From assembly GCA_963731125.1 (NCBI GenBank), contig CAVSVP010000003.1, forward strand, positions 1-27,417: a stretch of DNA of 27,417 nucleotides, given 5' to 3'. The notes beneath the pieces are model-generated. The model was not told the origin of the DNA. It made no database searches and saw only the letters and a list, made by a program, of their open reading frames with translations. The stretch's first letter is position 1. The number at the start of each line of letters is the position of its first letter. This document shows positions 14,427-23,048 of the stretch, in pieces. The DNA comes from CAVSVP01 sp963731125 (GTDB taxonomy: Bacteria; Pseudomonadota; Gammaproteobacteria; Competibacterales; Competibacteraceae). The translations under genes were made by a program, and so were the position numbers.

Positions 14427-17400
14427 TTATGCTTCCGCCGCTTCCTCCTTGGCGGAGATGGGCATCTCCCTTGCGGCCGGCTCCGGCTCTTTTCCGGCCT
14501 GTTGTTCGGCACGATGATCCCGGGCGATCAACAGATAAACGGCGGGCACCACAAATAGCGTAAAGAGCGTACCGATGCCAAGGCCGGTAACGATCACTAG
14601 GCCGATATGAAAACGGCTGACGGCTCCGGGACCGCTTGCCGTGAGCAGGGGAATCATAGCAACCAGCATAGCAACCGTGGTCATCAGAATCGGGCGTAGG
14701 CGGATGCTGGCGGCGGTTTCTACCGCCTCGCGCTTACCTAGCCTCTCGTGAATTTGCAGCTGGTTAGCGAATTCAACAATAAGAATACCGTTTTTGGCGA
14801 TTAGCCCAATCAGGGTGATCAAACCCACCTGGGTATAAATATTAACGCTGGCAAAGCCGAGGGTCAGAAAAGCCATTGCACCTGCAATGGACATGGGAAC
14901 CGATACGAGAATAATCACCGGGTCACGCCAGCTTTCAAACTGAGCCGCCAACACCAAGTAAATCACCAGTAACGACAGAAAGAAAGTAACGACCAAGGCA
15001 CTGCCCTGCTGGGCATATTGGCGGGACTCCCCGGTATAGTCCCAGCTAAAATTGGCGGGAAATAATTCCTGAGCTTGAGTTTCAAGATAATTAAGACCTT
15101 CGCCGAGAGTTACCCCCGAGGCCAGCACACCTTGCACGGTCAGCGCATTCAGCTGTTGAAACTGAACGCGCTCGCTCGGCTCCACGGTGTTCCGGAAGGA
15201 TACCAGAGTCGCTAGCGGCACCAGTTCACCGGAGGCCGTACGCAAATAATACTGGTTCAGCATCTGCTCATCGAGCCGATACGGCCGGCCCACCTGGGGG
15301 ATTACTTCATAGCTGCGCCCCGCCAGGCTAAACCGATTGACGTAGCTTCCGCTTAGCAGCGTTGCTAAGTTGCGGCCAATATCCGCCATGCTAATACCAA
15401 GATCACCGGCGCGATCACGATCAACGACAAGGGTAATGCGGGGGCGGGTAAATTCGGTGGACTTTTGTAGGAATACGAATTTGCCGCTACGCATCGCCTG
15501 ACCGATCAGTTGATCGGCAACCTGATCAAGCTGCCGGTAATCGGCGTCGGTCGTAATCACAAACTGCACCGGCAGACCACCACCGGCACTAGGCAAGCTT
15601 GGCCGCGGAAACACGCCAATCTGAAAACCGGCCACCTCACTCAGTTTCTGTTGCAGCTCGGGCTGAATCGCCATTTGCGAACGTTCACGCTCTGTGGGAG
15701 GCGGCATTTTAAAGCCGCCAAAAACCGTGGTAGGATTACCGCCGCGGCCAAGCAGTAAAAAACCCTCTTTGTATTCTGGAATTGTTTCAAATGCATCGAC
15801 AATCTGACTTGCGTACGCCTCATCATAATCGAGGGTTGCGGTTTGCGGAGCCGTAGCCTGAAAGAACAGAATACTCTGATCTTCGGTGGGGGCCAATTCA
15901 CTCTGGCTGGTGATAAACATGAAGTAGATACTTGCCAGCACGACTCCCGAGAACACCAGAGTGACCGGCACATAGTCAAGGGAGCCGTGCAGAAGCCGCC
16001 GGTAGTGCTCCGCTAATCCCGTAAAAAAACGTTCCACGGTCCGTTCAAAAGGCCCTGGTTCGCCACCCGACTTCAGCACCTTGGCAGAGAGCATAGGCGA
16101 AAGGGTGAGCGCCACCACCCCCGAGACCAATACCGCACCGGCCAGGGTAAAGGCAAACTCGGTGAATAGCGTCCCCACCAAGCCTCCCATAAAGCCAATC
16201 GGCGCATAGACGGCTATCAGCGTGGTCGTCATGGCAATGATCGGCAGCCCCAGCTCGCGGGCGCCCGCAATGGCGGCCTGAAACCGCGGCTCACCTTTCT
16301 CGATGTGTCGGTGTACGTTCTCAACCACGATAATCGCATCATCCACCACTAATCCGATGGCAAGCACCAGAGCAAGCAGAGTCAGCAGATTGAGGGAAAA
16401 ACCCATCAGCAACATCAGAAAAGCGCCGCCAATCAGCGATAGCGGCACCGCCACGGCAGGCACAAGCGCCGCCCGCGCCGAGCCAAGGGACAGGAAGATG
16501 ACGAACAGGACGATAAGCACCGCCTCGGCAAGGGTGCTGAATACCTCGTAGATGGAGTCCTGAATATAAATGCTGGCATCATAGGGAATGCTGGCGTTGA
16601 GTCCGCTCGGTAGCTGGCGGCGAATTTCAGGCATGACCTCATGAACGCGCTCGGCTACCGTTAGAGGATTGGCTCCGGGACTGGGCTCAACGCCGATATA
16701 GATAGCGGTATTTTTCTTATACCAGCTGGTAGAGTCATAGTTCTCGGCACCGAGCTCGGATGTTGCAATATCCCGCATCCGCACCAGGGTGCCATTGGTG
16801 GCACGCACCACCAGATTCTCAAAGTCCTGGGCACTGCTAACATCCGTCGTCGCCCCCAAGTCGATGGCCACATAAGCGCCTTTCGTCTGGCCTACGCTTG
16901 CCAGATAATTGTTGGTACTTAGCACCTGGCGCACATCTTCGGCAGTCACCCCGAGGGCGGCCATACGTCGAGGATCGAGCCAAATCCGCATGGCAAAAGC
17001 CCGGTTGCCGATCACTTCGGCTTTGGCCACCCCCGGCAACGCCTGTAGCTTGGGCTGCACCGTCCGCAGCAGATAGTCCGTGATCTGGGGCGCCGTCATG
17101 GCATCGCTATAGAAGGCAAGATACATCAGCGCCGTGCTGTCGCCGGTGGTCGAGTCAATCACCGGGTCTTCGGCTTCGGCCGGTAAGACATTGCGCTGGC
17201 TTGCCACCTTGGCTTGGATCTCGGCTACTGCGGCATTCGGATCGTAGTTAAGCTCCATATGGGCTTCGATCACTGAACGGCCTTGGTTGCTGGTAGCATA
17301 CAGATAGTCAATGCCGTTTGCCTCGGCAATGGCCTGCTGCAAGGGCGTGGTAATAAACCCTTTAACCAGCTCGCTGCTGGCCCCTGGATAGACGGTGGTA

Positions 17401-17540
17401 ATCGTTACGACCGTATTTTTAGTCTCGGGGTATTGTCGTACCTCCAGACCAACGATAGCGCGCAGCCCCACCACCAGGATCAGCAGGCTGACAACGCTCG
17501 CCAATACCGGTCGGTGAATAAAAAGATCGGTAAATTTCAT
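14427..17540 (-). CDS. RND efflux pump, inner-membrane permease (HAE-1, AcrB-like)
   Basis: A 1037-residue RND transporter that exports small molecules using the proton gradient. It has the classical layout: TM1 (MKFTDLFIHRPVLASVVSLL), a first periplasmic domain, TM2-6, a second amphipathic/TM7 to TM12 half, and two pseudo-repeated porter domains. The proton-relay aspartates D400/D401 in GLVVDDAIIVVENVHRH correspond to AcrB D407/D408, and the TM10 lysine lies in GLIAKNGILIVEFANQL. The C-terminal tail is acidic and unconserved. The start codon overlaps the stop of the adaptor gene (ATGA), showing one operon. No outer-membrane factor or local regulator is encoded nearby, so it probably uses a shared TolC/OprM-like channel. 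It converges on the GH65 gene. Confidence 0.96.
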   Translation of the reverse strand: MKFTDLFIHRPVLASVVSLLILVVGLRAIVGLEVRQYPETKNTVVTITTVYPGASSELVKGFITTPLQQAIAEANGIDYLYATSNQGRSVIEAHMELNYDPNAAVAEIQAKVASQRNVLPAEAEDPVIDSTTGDSTALMYLAFYSDAMTAPQITDYLLRTVQPKLQALPGVAKAEVIGNRAFAMRIWLDPRRMAALGVTAEDVRQVLSTNNYLASVGQTKGAYVAIDLGATTDVSSAQDFENLVVRATNGTLVRMRDIATSELGAENYDSTSWYKKNTAIYIGVEPSPGANPLTVAERVHEVMPEIRRQLPSGLNASIPYDASIYIQDSIYEVFSTLAEAVLIVLFVIFLSLGSARAALVPAVAVPLSLIGGAFLMLLMGFSLNLLTLLALVLAIGLVVDDAIIVVENVHRHIEKGEPRFQAAIAGARELGLPIIAMTTTLIAVYAPIGFMGGLVGTLFTEFAFTLAGAVLVSGVVALTLSPMLSAKVLKSGGEPGPFERTVERFFTGLAEHYRRLLHGSLDYVPVTLVFSGVVLASIYFMFITSQSELAPTEDQSILFFQATAPQTATLDYDEAYASQIVDAFETIPEYKEGFLLLGRGGNPTTVFGGFKMPPPTERERSQMAIQPELQQKLSEVAGFQIGVFPRPSLPSAGGGLPVQFVITTDADYRQLDQVADQLIGQAMRSGKFVFLQKSTEFTRPRITLVVDRDRAGDLGISMADIGRNLATLLSGSYVNRFSLAGRSYEVIPQVGRPYRLDEQMLNQYYLRTASGELVPLATLVSFRNTVEPSERVQFQQLNALTVQGVLASGVTLGEGLNYLETQAQELFPANFSWDYTGESRQYAQQGSALVVTFFLSLLVIYLVLAAQFESWRDPVIILVSVPMSIAGAMAFLTLGFASVNIYTQVGLITLIGLIAKNGILIVEFANQLQIHERLGKREAVETAASIRLRPILMTTVAMLVAMIPLLTASGPGAVSRFHIGLVIVTGLGIGTLFTLFVVPAVYLLIARDHRAEQQAGKEPEPAAREMPISAKEEAAEA

Positions 17541-18634
17541 AAACCGGCCACCCCTTCGTCAAGGGCCACCGAGTTATCAATTTTTACCTGCTGGTCATTG
17601 CGCAGTTTTACCTGACCGGCACGGACTACGAGCTCGCCGGCCTTGAGGCCCTTGATAATCTCAACTTGTCCGCCGCGTGCATTGCCGGTCTCAACCGGCC
17701 GGCGCTGTACCACTAGCCCGTCGTCCTGTTCTTCAATCACAAACACCGAATCGCCATAGGGGTTATAAGTGATTGCCGTCCGCGGCACGGTCAGCACATT
17801 CTCACGCTCAGGCAACAGCACGCGCACTTCGGCAAACATGCCAGACCGCAATCGGCCGTCGGGGTTAGCAAGCTGGGCACGCACCTGAACATTACGGGTA
17901 TTCTGATCAATCCCGGGATCCATTGCGGTAATCTCTCCTTGAAAAGTCTGGCCGGGATAAGCCTGCACCGTCAACTCAAGCTCCTGGCCCTCGGAAAGCT
18001 CGGAAAGGTGCCGCTCCGGTAGCGAAAAGTCCGCATAAATAGGGTCAATGGTTCGCAGGGGCACGATCTTTGCGCCCGGTGCCAAATATTCACCGAGGTT
18101 CGCCTGGCGAATGCCGAGCAGACCGTCAAACGGGGCACGTACCTTCTTCTTGTCAATCAGTGCCCGCTTGGCCGCCACCCGTGCAGCAGCGGCTTCGAAT
18201 TCAAGCCGCGCCTCATCATAATCTTCACCGGAAACCGAGCCTTGCTTATAGAGTCTGGCAATACGCTTAAAGCGGATCTCGGCTCGCTGACGCTCGGCGA
18301 TAAGGCCCTCCAGCTCGGCTTGATCAATGCTATCGTCGAGCTGCACGAGAAGGGTGCCCTGCGCTACCTGCTGGCCCGAGTCAAATAGAATCTTCTTCAC
18401 CTGGCCCTGAATTTCGGTAGTCACAAAAATGCCTTGTACGGCCACCAAGCTTCCTACTGTATACAGATACGGTTGCCAGCTTGCTGCCCGGACTTCCGCC
18501 GAAGCCACCGTGGCAGGCGGTGGTGGCATCGCCGCCTGGGCAGCCGCCTGCTGCGCTTGATAATATTTCCAGCCAAAAATACCGCCGAGCACAAGACCCA
18601 GGGTAAGAAGAACGATAATCAATCGTTTGATCAT
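17537..18634 (-). CDS. RND periplasmic adaptor (membrane fusion protein)
   Basis: A 365-residue MFP/HlyD-family adaptor that links the RND pump to an outer-membrane channel. It has an N-terminal membrane anchor (MIKRLIIVLLTLGLVLGGIFGW), a Pro/Ala linker and then a barrel-sandwich half (GSLVAVQGIFVTTEIQGQV). A short alpha-hairpin coiled coil at about 105-165 (AELEGLIAERQRAEIRFKRI) precedes the second lipoyl half (VRAPFDGLLGIRQANLGEYL), the beta-barrel (DPIYADFSLPERHL) and a membrane-proximal domain. No lipobox cysteine, so it is anchored by the helix rather than lipidated. The hairpin is short, as in MexH/VexC-type adaptors. GGAG stands eight bases before the ATG. It is first in the operon; the 234-bp gap to the divergent GH5 gene must hold its promoter. 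Confidence 0.95.
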   Translation of the reverse strand: MIKRLIIVLLTLGLVLGGIFGWKYYQAQQAAAQAAMPPPPATVASAEVRAASWQPYLYTVGSLVAVQGIFVTTEIQGQVKKILFDSGQQVAQGTLLVQLDDSIDQAELEGLIAERQRAEIRFKRIARLYKQGSVSGEDYDEARLEFEAAAARVAAKRALIDKKKVRAPFDGLLGIRQANLGEYLAPGAKIVPLRTIDPIYADFSLPERHLSELSEGQELELTVQAYPGQTFQGEITAMDPGIDQNTRNVQVRAQLANPDGRLRSGMFAEVRVLLPERENVLTVPRTAITYNPYGDSVFVIEEQDDGLVVQRRPVETGNARGGQVEIIKGLKAGELVVRAGQVKLRNDQQVKIDNSVALDEGVAGL

Positions 18635-18868
18635 GCATTATTCTCCACTTCGTGCCTATTGGGCGCGTCGTCTGGCCGGAAGTTCCGTGCAGGCTTAACC
18701 GGAGTTAGACTGACTAGACCTTTTGGAAAAATGAGCGCTAAAACGCTGAGCTGGAGGGTTTGATTTGACAATCGGGCAAATCAGTCGCATTCACCCGAAG
18801 TTTGCATAGGATGCAACAAGCAACTGACATTTACCTTGGCAGTTTTGCCATTCACTTTGAGATAAACC
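18635..18868. other. Intergenic region between divergent RND and GH5 genes
   Basis: A 234-bp gap between two divergently transcribed genes. A TTGACA at 18765-18770 points toward GH5, but the hexamer 17 bp further on (CATTCA) is a poor -10, so I do not call a promoter. The small inverted pair AGCG/CGCT around CTAAAA sits near 18733-18747. No regulator-binding palindrome or small open frame with a credible ribosome site is seen. Confidence 0.5.
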
Positions 18869-20743
18869 ATGAAAATAAACGGCATCTGGTTCAAAGATGA
18901 GGAAGGTCGCTCGTTGATGTTACGTGGCGCTAACCTTGGCGGAAGCTCCAAAGTTCCTTTTCAGCCCGATGGCGCAACCTATCGCTCTGAACATTTCTTC
19001 GAGTCGCGCAATGTTTCTTTTGTAGGGCGACCTTTTCCGCTTAACGAAGCCGACGAACACTTCAGTCGCCTGCGCGCCTGGGGATTCAACATTCTGCGGT
19101 GGCTAATCACTTGGGAGGCTGTTGAACACAGCGGCCCCGAACAGTACGATGATGCCTATCTGGATTATGTTCGTGCCATCGTAAAAAAGGCCGGAGAATA
19201 CGACCTCAATGTGTTTATCGATCCGCATCAGGATGTCTGGAGCCGGTGGACGGGTGGCGACGGCGCACCCGGTTGGACACTCGAAGCCATCGGAATGGAC
19301 CTGAGCCAACTGCACACGACCGCTGCGGCTATTACTCACCAGACATCCGGCGATCCCTTCCCGCGCATGATCTGGCCAAGCAACTATATACGACTTGGTG
19401 CGGCGACGCTTTTTACGCTTTTTTTTGGCGGCAATGACTTCATACCGGCGACCTTCATCGATGGCGTACCGGCGCAGGAATACCTGCAAAGCCACTACAT
19501 TAATGCAGTCAAGCAGGTGGTTGAACGACTCAACGATTTAAGCAACGTCATCGGCTACGACAGCCTGAACGAGCCGAGCGCCGGTTTCCTCGGAGTGCAG
19601 GACGTAAATGCACGGCCGGCGGAATTTTTTCTGCTCGGCCCGGCTCCGACACCCTATCAGGCGATGCTGTTGGCTGCCGGTTATCCGCAAGACGTCGCCG
19701 TTTACACGACGGGCTTGCAGGGACCTCAGCAAACCGGCACTGTCCGACTCAATCCGGATGGTATCGTGCTCTGGCAAAAAGGCTACGAGTGCATCTTCAA
19801 GCAAAATGGCATCTGGACGGATGAAGGAGGTTCGCCTCGGCTGCTGCGACCTAATCACTTTGCCCGAAAGCCTGACGGCAGTCCCATCGATCCGGTAAAT
19901 GATTACCTAAAGCCTTTTATTCTGCGCTTTATTAGAGAGATTCGAGAGGTCGATCCGCGCGCCTTCTTGTTTCTAGAAGGCGTACCTAACGGTAAACATC
20001 CGGATTGGGGGGCATCCGATCCAGCGAATGCGGTTAATGCCGCCCATTGGTACGATAACACGGCGCTTTTATTGAAGACTTTTGATCCCGACTACACCGT
20101 GGACATGCTGACGCATCAATCGATATCAGGCGCGGCGGCGGTTCAGGCGCATTTTGCCCGGCAGGTTGCCGCGCAGAAGCATGCGAGCATTCCTACGCTA
20201 ATCGGAGAATTCGGGCTGCCGTTTGACCTAAGCGACAAGAGCGCCTATCAATCGGGGAATTTTTCGAGCCACGTCAGCGCGCTCGATATGTACTACAACG
20301 CGATGGATGCCAACCTGTTGAACTGCACCATCTGGAATTATACCGCCGATAATAACAATGCTCACGGCGATAACTGGAATGATGAAGACCTTTCGATCTT
20401 CAGTCGCGATCAGCAAGATAAGTGTTGGCGCGATGATATTGACGCAGGCGGACGCGGACTGCCGGCAATTGTCCGCCCTTATGCGCGCAAGACGGCCGGT
20501 GAACCGCTGCGCATGCATTTTGACCTGCAAACCCGCCGCTTCGAGTTTCAATTTCGGCACGATCCGGCCGTCAGCGCACCGAGCGAAATCTTCGTGCCTA
20601 CTTATCAGTACCCGAATGGCATTGCCGTCGAACTTTCCGACGGCACTTACGCGTTCGATCCAATGGCGCAAACGTTGATCGTGCATCACACGGCAGATCG
20701 GCCAACGCACACCGTAAAAATCGTGCCCAGAAATATACAGTAA
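18869..20743 (+). CDS. GH5 glycosidase resembling fungal EGCrP2/Egh1 sterylglucosidases (GH5_12-like)
   Basis: A 624-residue glycoside hydrolase of clan GH-A, a (beta/alpha)8 barrel followed by a C-terminal beta-sandwich from about residue 530 (LRMHFDLQTRRFEF). The acid/base Glu is in IGYDSLNEPSAGF and the nucleophile Glu in PTLIGEFGLPFD. Several blocks match what I recall of the cytosolic fungal EGCrP2/Egh1 group rather than cellulases: MLRGANLGGSSKVPFQPDG, IDPHQDVWSRWTGGDGAPGW, ATLFTLFFGGNDF and HGDNWNDEDLSIFS. Those enzymes split glucosylceramide and steryl-beta-glucosides. There is no signal peptide, so a cytosolic lipid-glucoside hydrolase is inferred. The N-terminus MKINGIWFKDEEGRSLMLRG fits the family start; the ribosome site (GAGATAA) is weak. 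Stands alone, divergent from the RND operon. Could act on another glycolipid such as glucosylated hopanoids. Confidence 0.85.
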   Translation: MKINGIWFKDEEGRSLMLRGANLGGSSKVPFQPDGATYRSEHFFESRNVSFVGRPFPLNEADEHFSRLRAWGFNILRWLITWEAVEHSGPEQYDDAYLDYVRAIVKKAGEYDLNVFIDPHQDVWSRWTGGDGAPGWTLEAIGMDLSQLHTTAAAITHQTSGDPFPRMIWPSNYIRLGAATLFTLFFGGNDFIPATFIDGVPAQEYLQSHYINAVKQVVERLNDLSNVIGYDSLNEPSAGFLGVQDVNARPAEFFLLGPAPTPYQAMLLAAGYPQDVAVYTTGLQGPQQTGTVRLNPDGIVLWQKGYECIFKQNGIWTDEGGSPRLLRPNHFARKPDGSPIDPVNDYLKPFILRFIREIREVDPRAFLFLEGVPNGKHPDWGASDPANAVNAAHWYDNTALLLKTFDPDYTVDMLTHQSISGAAAVQAHFARQVAAQKHASIPTLIGEFGLPFDLSDKSAYQSGNFSSHVSALDMYYNAMDANLLNCTIWNYTADNNNAHGDNWNDEDLSIFSRDQQDKCWRDDIDAGGRGLPAIVRPYARKTAGEPLRMHFDLQTRRFEFQFRHDPAVSAPSEIFVPTYQYPNGIAVELSDGTYAFDPMAQTLIVHHTADRPTHTVKIVPRNIQ

Positions 20744-20796
20744 TACCGTTTTCCGAGGGTTCCCACTTTTAGCTGGACAGTTTGCAGGCTACTTGT

Positions 20797-20963
20797 TAGG
20801 AGCGAGCTTGCTCGCGATTGAGGCGGATATCATTTAGCGATCTGAAAGCTGTTACCAAGACCGTCTGCGGCACGGATGCCGCGGCCGAGCTGACAGGGAT
20901 GTATTGACTGCGGGTCTTGAAGATAACTTTCAGAGCAATAGTTCGCGAGCAAGCTCGCTCCTA
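20797..20963. repeat. REP/BIME-like nested inverted-repeat element
   Basis: A 167-nt structured element between GH5 and typA. The outer arms, 20797-20817 and 20943-20963, are perfect 21-nt inverted repeats (TAGGAGCGAGC... on the left). Each holds a small palindrome, GCGAGC-TT-GCTCGC, as in known REP sequences of Pseudomonas and relatives. A second, inner pair lies at 20842-20862 and 20913-20933; it starts CTGAAAG, ends CAAGACC, and matches at 16 of 21 positions with two more G-U pairs. The apex has a 6-bp hairpin GCGGCA-CGGA-TGCCGC (20867-20882) and the sequence ACAGGGATGT (20893-20902). No open frame. Likely a MITE/REP-type mobile intergenic element; it lies in the probable 3' untranslated region of the GH5 transcript. 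Confidence 0.82.
20867..20902 (+). promoter_or_regulatory. Two CsrA/RsmA-like GGA motifs at the element apex
   Basis: On the plus strand, CACGGATG sits in a four-base CGGA loop closed by a perfect 6-bp GC-rich stem (20867-20882). ACAGGGATGT (20893-20902) matches the ACARGGAUGU core of the CsrA SELEX consensus in all ten positions. Their GGA centres are 22 nt apart, a spacing that could bridge the two sites of a CsrA dimer. Functional binding is inference. Confidence 0.4.
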
Positions 20964-21042
20964 CAGGTGGGGCGTGGCGTTTAACACGTCCCGTCTTCAG
21001 TTTTTTCGTAGCCTTTCCCAAATTAAAGGGTGCCTACAAACC

Positions 21043-22860
21043 TCAGGCACTCTTCCTTGCCGCCCGCCGACGCTCGTGTTCTTGCAGAAGCTTCTTGCGT
21101 AGCCGGATAGACTTGGGAGTCACTTCCACCAGTTCGTCGTCATCGATAAACTCCAGGGCCTGCTCCAGGCTCATCCGGATAGGCGGCGTCAGAATAATAT
21201 TCTCGTCATTCGCGGCAGCACGGATATTGGTCAATTGTTTGGCCTTTAGAGGATTGACGACCAGGTCGTTGTCCCGAGAGTGAATGCCGATAATCATGCC
21301 TTCGTAGACCTCATCCCCGGGGCCAATCAATAGCCGTCCCCGCTCCTGGAGGTTAAACAGGGCGTAAGCCAGGGCCTTACCGGGACCGTTGGCGATTAGC
21401 ACGCCATTGATCCGGCTGCCAATGGAGCCTTTTTTGACCGGACCGTAGTGCTCAAAAACATGATAGAGCAACCCGGTGCCGGAGGTGGCGGTGAGGAACT
21501 CGGTCTGAAAGCCGATCAGTCCCCGGGAGGGAATCCGGTAATCCAGACGCACGCGGCCCTTGCCGTCAGGCTGCATATCCTGAAGCTCACCCCGGCGTTC
21601 TCCAAGCTTTTCCATGACAACACCTTGGTATTGCTCCTCCACATCCACGGTCAGTTGTTCATAAGGTTCACAGGGTTCGCCGTTGATCTCGCGGACAATC
21701 ACCTCCGGCCGGGACACGCCCAATTCATAACCTTCACGGCGTATATTCTCAATCAAGATAGCCAGATGCAGTTCGCCGCGTCCGGAGACTTTAAACTTGT
21801 CGGGATCATCCGTGTCCTCCACCCGCAGCGCCACATTATGAAGCAGTTCCCGGGAAAGACGTTCGCGGAGCTGACGACTGGTCACATACTTGCCTTCCCG
21901 ACCCGCCAGGGGCGACGTGTTGACCTGGAAGGTCATACTCACTGTAGGCTCGTCCACCGTCAAAGGCGGCAGCGCCTCTACGCAACTGGGATCACACAGG
22001 GTATCGGAAATGTTGAGCGCATCGACGCCGGTGAAAGCAATAATATCCCCGGCGCCGGCCTCGGGAAATTCCACCCGTTCCAGGCCGTGAAAGCCTAGAA
22101 TTTGCAGGATGCGGCCGCTGCGGCGGCGACCTTGACGGTCTGCAATGACCACCGGGGAATTGGTTTTTACTTTCCCACGCCGGATGCGTCCGATGCCGAT
22201 GACACCGACATAGCTACTATAGTCCAGCGAGCTGACCTGCAACTGGAAAGGACCCTTCGGGTCCACTTGCGGCGGTGGCACATGCTCGATGATGGCCACA
22301 AAGAGGGGCGTCATATTCCCTTCGTGCACTTCCTCGCTGGTGCTTGCATAGCCATACAGGGCTGAGGTGTAAAGCACCGGAAAGTCCAGTTGCTCTTCGC
22401 TGGCTCCCAAGCGATCGAAGAGATCAAAGGTTTGATCCAGCACCCAGCTAGGGCGGGCCCCAAGGCGATCAATTTTATTGATGACTACGATAGGTTTAAA
22501 ACCCATGGCGAACGCCTTCTGGGTCACAAAGCGGGTCTGCGGCATAGGACCATCCACGGCATCTACCAGCAGCAACACCGAATCCACCATGGACAGCACC
22601 CGCTCCACCTCGCCGCCGAAGTCGGCATGTCCCGGAGTATCGACGATATTAATGCGATAGTCTTGCCAGAGTAGGGCCGTGTTCTTGGCGAGAATGGTAA
22701 TGCCACGCTCCCGTTCCAGGTCGTTGGTATCCATGAGCCTTTCCTGAGGCGTAGCCCGCTCGCCTAAGGTACCCGACTGCTGCAGGAGCTTATCAACCAA
22801 GGTTGTTTTACCATGGTCTACATGAGCAATGATGGCGATATTGCGAAGCTTTTCAATCAC
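21043..22860 (-). CDS. typA: Translational GTPase TypA/BipA
   Basis: A 605-residue ribosome-associated GTPase of the EF-G/LepA group, involved in 50S assembly and growth under cold or stress. G1 is AHVDHGKTT, G2 lies in ERERGITI, G3 is DTPGHADFGGEV and G4 is NKIDR. Then come the domain II barrel, the EF-G-like domains III/V and a BipA-specific C-terminal domain (PLKAKQLTNIRAA), ending in a basic Arg/Lys-rich tail. The frame is open to a TTG at 22872, but E. coli BipA begins MIEKLRNIAIIAHVDHG, which aligns with GTG at 22858-22860 (VIEKLRN). No good ribosome site is seen for either start. The next upstream gene, csp, has its own terminator, so typA is probably transcribed alone. Confidence 0.96.
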   Translation of the reverse strand: MIEKLRNIAIIAHVDHGKTTLVDKLLQQSGTLGERATPQERLMDTNDLERERGITILAKNTALLWQDYRINIVDTPGHADFGGEVERVLSMVDSVLLLVDAVDGPMPQTRFVTQKAFAMGFKPIVVINKIDRLGARPSWVLDQTFDLFDRLGASEEQLDFPVLYTSALYGYASTSEEVHEGNMTPLFVAIIEHVPPPQVDPKGPFQLQVSSLDYSSYVGVIGIGRIRRGKVKTNSPVVIADRQGRRRSGRILQILGFHGLERVEFPEAGAGDIIAFTGVDALNISDTLCDPSCVEALPPLTVDEPTVSMTFQVNTSPLAGREGKYVTSRQLRERLSRELLHNVALRVEDTDDPDKFKVSGRGELHLAILIENIRREGYELGVSRPEVIVREINGEPCEPYEQLTVDVEEQYQGVVMEKLGERRGELQDMQPDGKGRVRLDYRIPSRGLIGFQTEFLTATSGTGLLYHVFEHYGPVKKGSIGSRINGVLIANGPGKALAYALFNLQERGRLLIGPGDEVYEGMIIGIHSRDNDLVVNPLKAKQLTNIRAAANDENIILTPPIRMSLEQALEFIDDDELVEVTPKSIRLRKKLLQEHERRRAARKSA

Positions 22861-22907
22861 GATTGCGGTCAAATAGTTTTGGCGTTGGATAGGAAGATCA
22901 CTCGGAA

Positions 22908-22913
22908 ATTATA
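22908..22913 (-). promoter_or_regulatory. Candidate -10 box for typA
   Basis: A perfect TATAAT on the minus strand, preceded by GG, 48 bp upstream of the proposed GTG start. The -35 at the right distance (GGGTCT) is poor. A start of transcription near 22900 would give a leader of about 40 nt lacking a Shine-Dalgarno sequence. Confidence 0.4.
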
Positions 22914-22997
22914 CCGCAGATGCGCTGCCTAGACCCTCTCGAGGGACAAGATAAAATCATTTTTTCTTGCCAAAATGCGCCGCAGTGGCGCTAAAAT

Positions 22998-23027
22998 AAC
23001 AAACCCCGCCGGTTGGCGGGGTTTGTT
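22998..23027 (-). terminator. Intrinsic terminator of the cold-shock gene
   Basis: A perfect 13-bp stem AACAAACCCCGCC / GGCGGGGTTTGTT around a four-base loop. On the minus strand it is followed by ATTTTAG, a short U-rich run. It begins 22 bases after the csp stop and separates csp from typA. Confidence 0.85.
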
Positions 23028-23048
23028 GACGGTCAGGCTGGCGGAAGA

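Noticed and set aside
18765..18793. TTGACA upstream of GH5 as a promoter
   Set aside because: The -10 at the correct spacing (CATTCA) matches only about two bases of TATAAT; not enough to call.
21448..22098. 216-residue plus-strand open frame opposite typA
   Set aside because: It lies wholly antisense to the highly conserved typA coding sequence, has no recognisable domain and no credible ribosome site; typical shadow frame in GC-rich coding DNA.
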